Both the position numbers and the translations under genes were made by a program. The notes beneath the pieces are model-generated. The model ran no database searches. It was not told the DNA's origin and saw nothing but the letters and a program-made list of their open reading frames with translations. Below, one piece after another: positions 46,503 through 55,794 of a stretch of 64,000 bases of DNA. Every line of letters begins with the position of its first letter. Position 1 is the first letter of the stretch. This DNA comes from Sabethes cyaneus (taxonomy: Eukaryota; Arthropoda; Insecta; Diptera; Culicidae), in NCBI RefSeq assembly GCF_943734655.1, contig NC_071354.1, forward strand, positions 11,936,001 to 12,000,000, given 5' to 3'.

Positions 46503-47143
46503 GGAGAAGCAACTAGGAAAAAGCGCCCAACATAGCTCTAGCCATCCCAAGCCCCTACCTAGCGCCTCCACGTGGCCATACCTGGAAATACTTCAATTTG
46601 TATAATTGAGTAGCCACGCGGGGATGATGCGGGGTCGTGTGGTTTTCAGTTCCTAACCTTACAAATGTAGTTTTAGGCAATCATTAAACCACACGACTTT
46701 ATTTTCAAGTATTATATGATTTGAACTAATATTTTTGGCAAATTAATCTATTTTCAAAGAGCGAAATAAGGCGCTATATCCTTGGCCAATTGCAGCCTGA
46801 CTTCTGGTCTAAATTCCATTAGTTCATCCCTGAGGGTCCGAAGTATCACTTAACCTTTATTAGCAAAGATACTCCCAACGACTGTAAATAAATCATTATC
46901 TATGTATATGGGAAGCGTTTGGTACGGGAGGTCCATGCTTTCTTCCTTCCCTTGATTTTAAGGAGTTTAATGGAATTAGGTATTTTTTCCGGTTCCGCTT
47001 GATTCCTTGGAATTCTTTCTGCGGTACATGCTGCGCAGTTGGCCTGGCCGTTGACAAGAAAAATGATTGATTCAAGTAATCGTCATTTTCCAGGACGCCT
47101 TCAAGAATTGGCTGCGTTAGTGTGAGGTTAATTAATTAATGGG
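46503..47143 (+). mobile_element. 641-bp retroelement, conserved 5' end, 20-bp target duplication
   Basis: TCAAATTAATTGTACTTTTT occurs exactly at 46483-46502 and 47144-47163. Near its start is ATAGCTCTAGCCATCCCAAG then CCCTACCTAGCGCCTCCACG and GTGGCCATACC, shared with the insertion at 61257. It ends in TTAATTAATTAATGGG. A long exact duplication and a conserved start suggest a non-LTR element or a deletion derivative that kept its 5' UTR. No domain is encoded. Confidence 0.7.
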
Positions 47144-47163
47144 TCAAATTAATTGTACTTTTT

Positions 47164-48250
47164 TATGGAAGTTGGATAGTCCGCACACGGCTTAACAAAT
47201 ACATGCATATATTTTTGTAAACGATGCAGTTTTTCCATGGTAGATAAAAGCAAACCTTGTTTATAACAAAGTGCAGTTTTCGTATGACGAATTGTCGCAG
47301 AACAAGTAAATTTGTTGCTCTAAAGAAATGTATTTTTCGAAATATTTTATCCGTCTAAAGCGGTGTACATGCACAGACAAAAAGTGAAAGTCAGTTCTGC
47401 GCTATTTTCCATACCATCTTGAAGCTGGCAGTCATTTGAGTAACCTTCCCGAAGACCGCAATTTTCTAGACAGTCAGCAGCGCAAGATTCAGCCAATTTA
47501 AGAATGTTACACATACACTAGCGCCACGTAGGGAGCCGATTACGAAATCTCTTGATCTGCTGAACAATTTTGTCGAGGACACCAACCTTCTATACGGACA
47601 GGATCACGAGTTATTCCATGTTGGAACCAATTAAGTCAACTCCCATATGCTACGTAGACCCCAATAAGGACGTTCGACCACCTTAATGGAGTCACTCGAG
47701 ACCGTCCTTATTGGAATTGTTCTTATTCGAAACCGCCCCATTCGGGGGACTTCTGTAGTTTCTGGCTATTGCGTGGTGGTATATTCGAGGAAGGAGAATT
47801 TTTGCTTTTATCACCACGCATTCTATACTATGAGAGATGTCGTGTTGTTTCGTGTGCCGCCTTCGAATTCGTTCTCATTCTCGAATAGTTCTCGTTGTAG
47901 ATGCATTAAGCTCATGATGATATTATGGTCTAGCGCCTGTAGTTTAGTGATGCTATATCGTTCTTTATACTGATGAAAAAACAATGCTTGATAACTTTCG
48001 CTACTAATATATTGGATTTATAAAAGAAGAGTTAGGTATTTCAATATGTCTCGATGACATTTTGAGACAACACATAAAACCAGGGTGTATGGGCAGATTT
48101 TTATCTGTTTCTGTTTTTATTGGTAATAGCGTTAATAGTACTAGGAAAAAATGCGTATTAGATTCAATTGGCTGGTACACCCATTTTACCAAAACTGCTT
48201 GATACAACTATTGAATACAGTGATTTGGTGATCGCGTTTGTTGTATAAAT
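47164..48250. other. No feature recognised
   Basis: A 95-codon frame at 47686-47973 (+) has no domain or splice context. Sequence around 47830-47930 is moderately GC-rich. No repeats were noticed until 48255. Confidence 0.4.
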
Positions 48251-48254
48251 TGGT

Positions 48255-48430
48255 TCTATAATAAATTGTAAAAATAGCACGGTACGACCATCGATAAATT
48301 GAATGAATGGGTACGTCCATATATGAATCATTGTTGTATGAAGTATGTAGTTCGGTACGACCATCGATAAGTGAAGTAATCCGGTACGATTATAATTGAA
48401 TGATGTTGCGGAACGACTATAGATATGAAA
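48255..48430. repeat. GGTACGACCAT minisatellite, left part
   Basis: Units of about 36-40 bp built from TTCGGTACGACCATCGATAA and GAATGAAGTATGTAG. The same units resume at 48690-48980. One isolated unit (AGTAGTTCGGTACGAATCAT) lies near 60015. Confidence 0.65.
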
Positions 48431-48439
48431 TTATATTAA

Positions 48440-48656
48440 AAAGAAACTTTCCAATTACTGTATATTTATTCTTGACAGATACGTATTACACCTATGACTT
48501 GCGGGCTTCACCAGTGTCTGTTTTTGAAATTCTGTTTCCGACACTGATGAAGCCTGCAAGTCGTAGGCGAAATACGTATCTGTCAAGAATGAATATACAT
48601 AGTAGAATTGGAAAGTTGAGTTGAGAAAGTAATTGGAAAGTTTTCTTTTTAATTTA
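48440..48656. mobile_element. Penelope-like terminal hairpin
   Basis: Arms 48447-48527 and 48535-48615 are inverted copies around an 7-nt centre; flanks TTAAAAAGAAACTTTCC and GGAAAGTTTTCTTTTTAA (48632-48650) extend the pairing after a gap. The right arm holds a hammerhead core (separate entry); the left arm holds a reverse-complement copy with broken core bases. Tail-to-tail inverted terminal pieces carrying hammerhead motifs are characteristic of Penelope-like retroelements. No reverse transcriptase or GIY-YIG remnant was found nearby, so this is a terminal-repeat-only derivative. Confidence 0.65.
48540..48584 (+). ncRNA. Hammerhead ribozyme candidate
   Basis: Order: stem I strand GACA (48540-48543), CTGATGA core (48544-48550), stem II GCCT...AGGC (48552-48555 with 48565-48568), GAAA (48569-48572), a very short stem III around TACGTAT (48573-48579), C48580 as predicted cleavage site, then TGTC (48581-48584) pairing with GACA. 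All invariant core bases are present. One extra A (48551) lies between core and stem II. A two- or three-pair stem III is typical of Penelope-associated minimal hammerheads, which are thought to act better as dimers. Activity is not shown. Confidence 0.7.
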
Positions 48657-48689
48657 TTTTCAGATTTCGTATTCTACTAAGACGCACCA

Positions 48690-48980
48690 AAAACTTCAGA
48701 CAACTATAGATGAATTAAACGATTCGCTACGATAATTTTTGTCTAAACATATGATTCAATGCAACCTAAAATGAATTAAATGATTCGGTACGATCATTGC
48801 GGAATGAAGTATGTAGTTCGGTACGACCATATATGTTTTAAATGGTTTAATACGATCGTTGTTGATGAATTAAATGTTTCGATTCGATCTTCGTTGAATG
48901 ATGTATATGGTTCGGTACGACCATAGATGAATAAAATGATTCGGTACGATCATTGTTGAATGAAGTATTTGGTTCGATAA
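48690..48980. repeat. GGTACGACCAT minisatellite, right part
   Basis: Continues the array with alternating GATTCGGTACGATCATTG and TTCGGTACGACCATA units. Confidence 0.65.
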
Positions 48981-49094
48981 ACGCTGAAAAAGAGAGTGTG
49001 AAGCGTACTACCTTACAGTACACTTGATTTATTTGTAAATGTAGATGATAAGTACGATTCAAGCTTGACTTGCAAAACTCTTTCACGTAAGAAT

Positions 49095-49400
49095 GATTTT
49101 AGCTACGTGACAAATCGCTATGAAGCTCCCAAACGTAAATTTTTTAAAGTAGGAAGTGATGATTAATTCGGTCAAATGTAGCTTCTAGGTCTGTAAAAAT
49201 TTCTCCAACTAGCGCTTTATGTTAAATATTCCGAAAGCAGTTTGACGTAAAATCGAGGAGATTCGTTGTCACGGAACAACCAGGGACAAATCCGTGCTGA
49301 TCGAACGATATGTACTTCCTCATGTTACTTAACATGTTAGTGCTTTTAATTATTTTGGACAACTTGGAAGCAGTTGAGGAACTGATAATCCCATGAGGTT
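49095..49400 (-). pseudogene. Non-LTR reverse transcriptase fragment
   Basis: On the - strand: FDQHGFVPGCSVTTNLLDFT (about 49300-49240), FRNI, a frame break, then GEIFTDLEATFDRINHHFLL (motif A, TDLxAxFDR, about 49200-49130). The catalytic Asp of motif A is kept. The fragment stops before motifs B and C. The wording resembles the 11.5-kb relic more than families X and Y. Both ends are truncated. Confidence 0.75.
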
Positions 49401-50499
49401 AACGTAGGCTATTATGTTGAAAAGAGAGACTCAGAAAAATAGTCTTATTTTGTGCTATGAATGTTCAATGAAATGAACAAGATTGACTTCGTGAAGCCAA
49501 AGTTGCTCTTAGGCTTACCCTTCGAGTCGAATCATCCTCAATGCCGAAACACCCGGAAACTCGTGTTTTCTGTCAGATAAAAGTCAATGATATGGGGGAG
49601 TACACTAGGACATCCGTTCGTTTTCGACTGGCACGCCTAACCTGTAAATTGTGTTTTACATTTCGGAATTGCTAAGGATTGGAGCAATGCAAGTGCTGGT
49701 ATTTGTGCCAAACTGTTGTACCTTTTGGGTGATCGGTTACAGGGATTAACCTCCACCATAAACTCACTCCCAATTTTGTTAGAAAGAATCATCTTCAGGA
49801 TTTTGGTTTTATTTCCAAATAAATATAAAAAATGTCAAATTTGTCAAAAATTAAACTGTTTTGTAGCGTGTAAGTGAGAAATTTTTTCTAGGCTTTTACA
49901 TTAAGTAAATTTATTTATCATATTTTATATTGTGAGGAGAGGAGAGTTCTGAAGGTTGAATGCCCCTGATACAGAATGTCGTTTATCCCAGCATCAGAAC
50001 ATGCCTCGCGCAATATACCATCTCGACAGTGATACCTTGTGCTACCATTGTGACGAACGGTATGAATTGCTTGTTGCGTCATCGTTTCGCCAATCATCGA
50101 TGTCGACCCGATATCGACTGCGTTCGAAAAGCTGACTGCTGAGCACAGCCAGTTGTATTCAGTTGATTAAACAATAAAGACTTGGGCGAAAATAGTAATT
50201 TTCTTTCTTGCTAGAATCCAAAGATTCTCCGAGATGAAGTTTACGTTCCGTATGCATTACAAAATACAACAGCTCGAGTAACCGTGGGTTAACAGCGTGA
50301 GACATAACACTTCTCAAGCTAAGTAATAAAAATAAAATTTGAAAAAACGAAGTGGAATTTTTTTTAGTTCGAACAATTTTTTTGAATACTGAGTAAATCA
50401 GTAATTATCTTGTTTAAACTCCTAATATCTGAAGACTGTTATTATTGACAATATTCAATGATTAATAGTTACAGGTTAACACGTGTATTACTAACACAC
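49401..50499. other. No feature recognised
   Basis: AT-rich sequence with a 60-codon frame at 49960-50142 (+), Cys/Arg-rich, without a recognised domain. No repeats noticed. Confidence 0.4.
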
Positions 50500-50655
50500 A
50501 AAATCACAAACACATTGATATTCGATCCCAAAATCCAGCTGACACAATATCCACTGCACTGCTTACGAACAAAGTGAAAAAAAAACTTCTTAATAAATAG
50601 TGATTATTATTTGGAAACTTTTCCTTTACTGTTCCCGTGTGGCATACCTACTACA

Positions 50656-50887
50656 ATGGCCACCATCATTCGAGCAGATGTCACGAACAATGACACTCCG
50701 TCGTCGGTTTCCGCTGTTCCGCCAACCTGCCAGTTCAATAGTTTATCCGGTCCTTACCGGTCACATCCCGTCACTCATCCAAACGGGAGCCTCACCAACG
50801 CCAACGTAATGAACTACCGTGTCAGCAGAATACAACCGAACGGTCGAACAGAACGGAACAAGTGCAATCCGGTGCCGCGTTTAGCTG
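50656..50887 (+). CDS. Probable first coding exon of a host gene (partial)
   Basis: The ATG at 50656 is in a good insect start context (CTACAATGG). The frame runs 77 codons and one base to a donor GCTG|GTGAGC with the intron starting at 50888; a stop follows eight bases later (50896), so splicing is needed for a longer product. The peptide is Asn/Pro/Ser/Thr-rich and polar (MATIIRADVTNNDTPSSVS... ending NKCNPVPRLA), without signal peptide or membrane segment, like a disordered N-terminus. Codon use is GC-rich at third positions, unlike the repeats around it. An upstream in-frame ATG at 50611 would add 15 codons in poorer context. I do not recognise the protein, and no second exon was found in the window. 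Confidence 0.45.
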
Positions 50888-53800
50888 GTGAGCGGTAAAA
50901 AATTAACAAAGTTTTTTCCTCATTCTTTTAGTCCTTCCAGGGGTGAGAAACTTTGGCTTTATTTTCCTTTTTTTTTTTGAGCGAAACACAGAAAAGACAC
51001 TTTTTCATTTCTACACTCCGCGCACACGCCGGCACAATGGCGTACAATCGTTTTAGTGGAAATAGGCACGGAAGTCCGGCCGGTCCGGTGGAAGGCGGAA
51101 TCCCATTTTCTTAGATAATTTGAACCACATTATACGTTTTTCAATTTTCAATCCATGCGGAACTTATTCCACTCACGACGACGACGACGACAACGACAGG
51201 ACAGGACGTGGGTGCGGGTGGTGGGTGCGATTATTATCTGTACAGTGCAAGTTCCGTGTGACACTGCCAGACACTACCGGGACCAGAGCAGTCAGTAGTG
51301 CCCCATCGGAATGACCACATTCATTCTTCCAATTTTGTCTCTATTGTTATCGCCACACTTCGCCGTTCTGTGCCACCGGGCAGCCTGCCCGGCTCATGTG
51401 GGGAACAAGCAACCGACCGCATAAAACTCATCAACTAAAAGTGAGAACTTTTTTTTTCGATGTGTTTCAATGCTTTTCAAATTGTTCTTTTTTGTCTATC
51501 TCTTTGTCTTGAGTGTCTAGTTGGTATCGTCAATGTCTTTCGGCTCTTGTCATCGAATTTTTTTTTTTGCTGGAGGTTTTTATTCTGAAAGAAAATTCGA
51601 ATTAGGAAAAATTGAAACTGACTTGAACTGAAAGTTTGGCGAATTGAAAGTCTCAAAATTGCTCGTACAATGGAAAAATTTTTAATCTCCTTCTCGAGTA
51701 TTATCGAGCCCATTCATACAAACATAAATAAATTTCAAATAATACAACGAAAATTGTTGTGCAAGGCAGCATCCGGTTTCTTCTGCTGTCGAGTTTTCCT
51801 ACCACTCGCATTCAAAGGAAAAATCGTTTTCCCATTATATCTCGCCTACCAGAGCGCCTTTTCCATGAGAATCGACGACAACCGAAGACTTCGTATTCAT
51901 TTCAAGTAGAAATTGCTTCGATATATACCTCTTAGCACCCTGGGGGACGACACCGCAGCAGCAGCCGCACATGTGAACGATAATCGAAATGGATTGGATA
52001 TTACGAAATCCCTTCGAGTACAATAGAAACCCCATTCCTTCCTGATCTGATTCACTAACAATGCCGACGGGAGCAGCAACTGCAGCAGCAGCAGCAACAG
52101 AAGCAGAGGTTTGAGTCGAAGTCAAGAAAGGCAACTTACTAGAAGAACACACACTTGAACATCCGGTTTCGAGAATGGTATCTTCTGCTTTCTTTATTTT
52201 TTTTTTTTTTTGGCTTCGACAGCTGAAACTGGAAAACACTTCTACAGACTCTAGGTCGGTCGTCGTCCGTCCTGTCGAGAGTGCAGAGCTGCAAGATAGA
52301 GATTAAAGTTCCTAATGATTTCCTCCCGCGCTGTATTGTGCTTGCTTGCACAATTTGCTTTTCCCCACACGTGTGAGTGTGTGTGTGCGTCGAAGTGTTT
52401 GTGTAGGTTGATGAATTTATTGTGTGGAATTGGAACAACTTCTGTGTGTTTTGGTAGAAATGATCCAAACAGTCAGTCAGGAACTGTCCAGTTTGCCAGA
52501 TATACTTGTCAAAATTAGTAAAATGAAAATGGATTTAACATTATTCCATGAAAACGCTCCAAGAATGTTTTAAAAACTATGTTAGAAGGCAATTCCCTTT
52601 TCCGTTAAAATCGATGGAGGCGCCTTATGCCGCTTAATTACCGAGCGATTTCAATGCTTTACGAAACAACGAACCAATTTGAACAAATAACTAGGCGTCC
52701 TCTCCATTTTATTCGGAAGAAGTAATGATCTGTATTAGAAAAGGTTTCCTAATTTTGTTGGTCAGCGTAAACTTTAGGCCTGGCATATCCCAAACTGTGT
52801 TGACTCTCGAAATTGGTTCTATCATCATTGGCGATTTCGCAGAAAACCAACCGAATTCATCGTAAATTACTCCATTTGAGTTTATTTCACACGACAAGCA
52901 CAAAACATTAATTCGGCAATTATACGGCCCTGAAAGGATTGCAGTAACTCGCAGTTAATGATATACTAATTGGGCGTCTGCATTACCCGCAGTTTATGTT
53001 TATTGCGTCTGGTTTAAACCACCATTTTACGGATAACCGAACGCAACTGCCTGCTGGCGTAGTAGTAGTAGTAGTGGCTGGCATGACGGGGACACCGGCG
53101 GTGGCGGCGACGGCCGCGACCGCGGTAAAGCAGCACTGCCATTGGAAAAGCAATTTATTGCCAATTGTCACGGTAAATAATTGGTAACTACTGCGTAGCC
53201 GTTCGTTCGTGTACGTTAAACGATACTCAAAATAACACCTTTCAATTAATCGTTTTTCCACCTCACTGGGCTCGAATTGTGCGATAGGTTCCGCTCAAAC
53301 AAAAGCAAAAATACGGTTCCGATTGTGCGTCGAAACCGCAAACAAAATTTGCCGCACATCGAATTAATTGGGGACTCGTTTGACCATTAGAACGACAAAA
53401 AAAAAAAAAGAATCGCAATCACCGACCGACGACGGACACGTGCACGTGTTTTGAACTGTGGCAAATAACAAATATAATTTCTACACAATCAGATGAAATA
53501 ATTATCGCAGCCGGTATCATTAATATGAGGTTAGCGGTTTAACCGTTCTCCACGCTTCTGTCCCGCGCTCCGGTACGTCCCGAACCCGTTTCGCACAATG
53601 GACATCGGCGAGTGAATTATCAACGATTGCAATCGAGAACGTTATCTAAAACAAATTATGCTCGAACAACAGATGGCCCAACCGCCATGTTCTAGGAAAT
53701 CGATTGGAAAAGGGAAAAAACAATTTCAGGTTCTGAAAACAATTAATTTTTAACCAAATTAATTTGAATCTTGTACAACTCTGCGGCGACACAAAAACGG

Positions 53801-54480
53801 CAAATGAAAAATTAAATATTAACACCGGAGAATCACCACAAATGTAACCGATCGAAAGTGAGTGTAGCTAATTGATGAGCTCTGAAAATGGGGGAGTGGA
53901 AGGGGGCCCGGAGAACGCACCAAAAACTGACATTATAATGATGGTTAATTTGATTTTGTTTTTATCATGTTACTATTGCTCTCTCTCTCTCTCTCACACG
54001 ATCACCAGCGTCACCAGTAACGGCGTTGTCTTCAATTTCCGGTGCGTGCGTACGTCGTCGTCGTTCGAGGACCGACCGCAAACATCAATTATGCAAATTA
54101 TTTGACCGGTATTCCGGATCCGACGCGATGTGGCCCGCAGGCCCCGAACAGGTCCGAATCTACTACACCAGGGTGTGCGTATAAATGTGTGTGTGTGTGT
54201 CTGTGTGTGCTGTTATGCGCAGGCAAAACCGGAACGGTTCCGGTTCCGGTTGCTGCCACCAGCGGTGAATCGATTAGTGGTTGCATTCGTAATGGAGTAT
54301 TCATTTATGGTGACGGGGAAAAATAATTCGAACCCGTCCAGGCGCAGTTTATTTCGGCTGCTTTACTGAACTGTGCAATCTTTGTCAATCCAAAGGGTTA
54401 ATTATTTAAATGACCGGAATAAAATAAGCTCAAGAGTTTTGCTTCTGTTCTCATTGAGATTTTAGTGCATATTCAAATAT
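50888..54480. other. Unique-looking island 5, candidate intron
   Basis: Repeat-poor and the richest in simple trinucleotide runs: GAC at 51178-51198, CAGCAG at 51957-51967 and 52080-52096 (both orientations of Gln/Ala runs), TAG at 53060-53075, GTCGTC at about 54048-54061 and GT at 54187-54210. A 134-codon - strand frame (52239-51835) includes poly-Ala; a GTAAGT donor-like site on - at about 52141 cuts it. Neither that nor other frames can be assigned. If the exon at 50656 is real this is its first intron and may hold enhancers; that is inference from position. Confidence 0.35.
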
Positions 54481-54954
54481 ATTTTGGGTGATTTTTGCCA
54501 GAAGTATACGTCTGCGTTACATTATCGAAACTTAATTTCTTTTTAAGAAAATTGTTCCATAAAAAAATAAAAAACTTGGATCTCTTTGATCCTCACTTAA
54601 TGTAACACACATAAAAACGATTATTATCAATGTCTTTGCAAAGAATGAACCATTTAACGTACCTTAATCCGGGGAAAAATCAGCTGATCTTCGATCAGCA
54701 TTCGATCTGCATTATAAAATTTACTAAAATATTCCTTAATTAACTGAAACATACTCAGGTTAAGCATGGCATTACAATTAGTCAATATGAATTTAACTAA
54801 CTTTTAATAGTTAAAGACTGCTAATTTCCAAAAATTGATTGATTTTTGGTTGCATAAAAAATCCGAGCACTGATTTCTGGCCAAGTAAGCATATACTTGG
54901 AAATTAGACTTCTCCCATGGTTCTAATTTTACTTGACATACCGAAGAATTGCTA
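54481..54954. other. No feature recognised
   Basis: AT-rich sequence. Short inverted word AGCTGATCTTCGATCAGC lies near 54681. No gene or repeat partner seen. Confidence 0.4.
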
Positions 54955-55145
54955 AATTGTTCACTTCTCAGGTATCGTAAAAATTACATTTGGAGTTCCA
55001 CAAGGATCCCATTTAGGCGCATAACTTTTTGTACTATTCTTCAAAGAAGTTTTCATTAAATCGTTTACGTGGATGATAGTCTGTTAGATATGTGGACGTG
55101 AGAGCGGATGGATGCTGAAATCACCGGTGTTTATGTACTTTGCGG
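54955..55145 (+). pseudogene. Reverse transcriptase fragment with motifs B and C
   Basis: TFGVPQGSHLGA (motif B, GVPQGS, about 54990-55025), then after a frame change VYVDDSLLDM (motif C, YVDD, about 55065-55095). Two adjacent catalytic Asp codons survive. This is a very short non-LTR relic resembling Jockey/CR1-type enzymes; both ends are truncated. Confidence 0.7.
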
Positions 55146-55197
55146 AAAAGTTAAAAATTTCTTTCAATTACGAAAATCCCGTGTTGCCTACATAATA

Positions 55198-55431
55198 CAG
55201 TTCGGACTCGATTATCCGGGGACTCGATTATCCGAGTGAAAAAAAAAACATTTCTTTTAAATAATTTATTCTAGACACAAATGTCAGAGTTTTCACGTTA
55301 GATAATGGTTCTAGCATGAGAAATACTGATACTCACCTCCCCAAAGGTATAAAATTTCTTACCTATATATATATTTTTATCAGCGAGTAATGCGAGATGA
55401 AAATAAAAGTCGGATAATCGAGTTCGGACTG
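55198..55431. mobile_element. 234-bp pogo-like MITE
   Basis: TA at 55196-55197 and 55432-55433 flanks inverted ends CAGTTCGGACTCGATTATCC and CAGTCCGAACTCGATTATCC. A second GACTCGATTATCCG follows directly inside the left end. TA duplication and CAG(T)...GATTATCCG ends fit the pogo branch of Tc1/mariner. No transposase. A decayed fragment is at 4621. Confidence 0.75.
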
Positions 55432-55599
55432 TAACTTAAAACGTGTAATTTTATTCTTCAACAGCCGATACTAAAGTTTCTTATAGAGTCTTTTTAAGCA
55501 CAGAATAGTAAACGTTTAACTATAATGAGAGAATTAAAAAAAGACTTATGTTAATGCTGCTATACTGTCATTATAAACTTGCCCTTTCCACTTTCACGG

Positions 55600-55794
55600 C
55601 ATAAAGACGACGAAAATGCGATGAAAAGATAACGAAAATAACACGGACATAACATGAAAATACGATGGAAAGACGACGATAGCATTCTAAAGCAGCGACA
55701 GAAAACAATCAAAAACACAACAAAGACGTTTAAAAACCGTCAATAAGGGCAAAAAACTTGCAAAAGAGATGAAAAAAAGATGACAAAATTTGAT
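55600..55794. repeat. GACGAAAA-type degenerate tract
   Basis: AAAGACGACGAAAATGCGAT, GATGAAAAGATAACG and similar words; complement of the 26.16-kb tract. It abuts LINE family X copy 2. Confidence 0.5.

Noticed and set aside
51835..52239. 134-codon - strand frame with poly-Ala
   Set aside because: Poly-Ala comes from a CAG/CTG run; a GTAAGT-like site at about 52141 interrupts it, and no acceptor could be matched.
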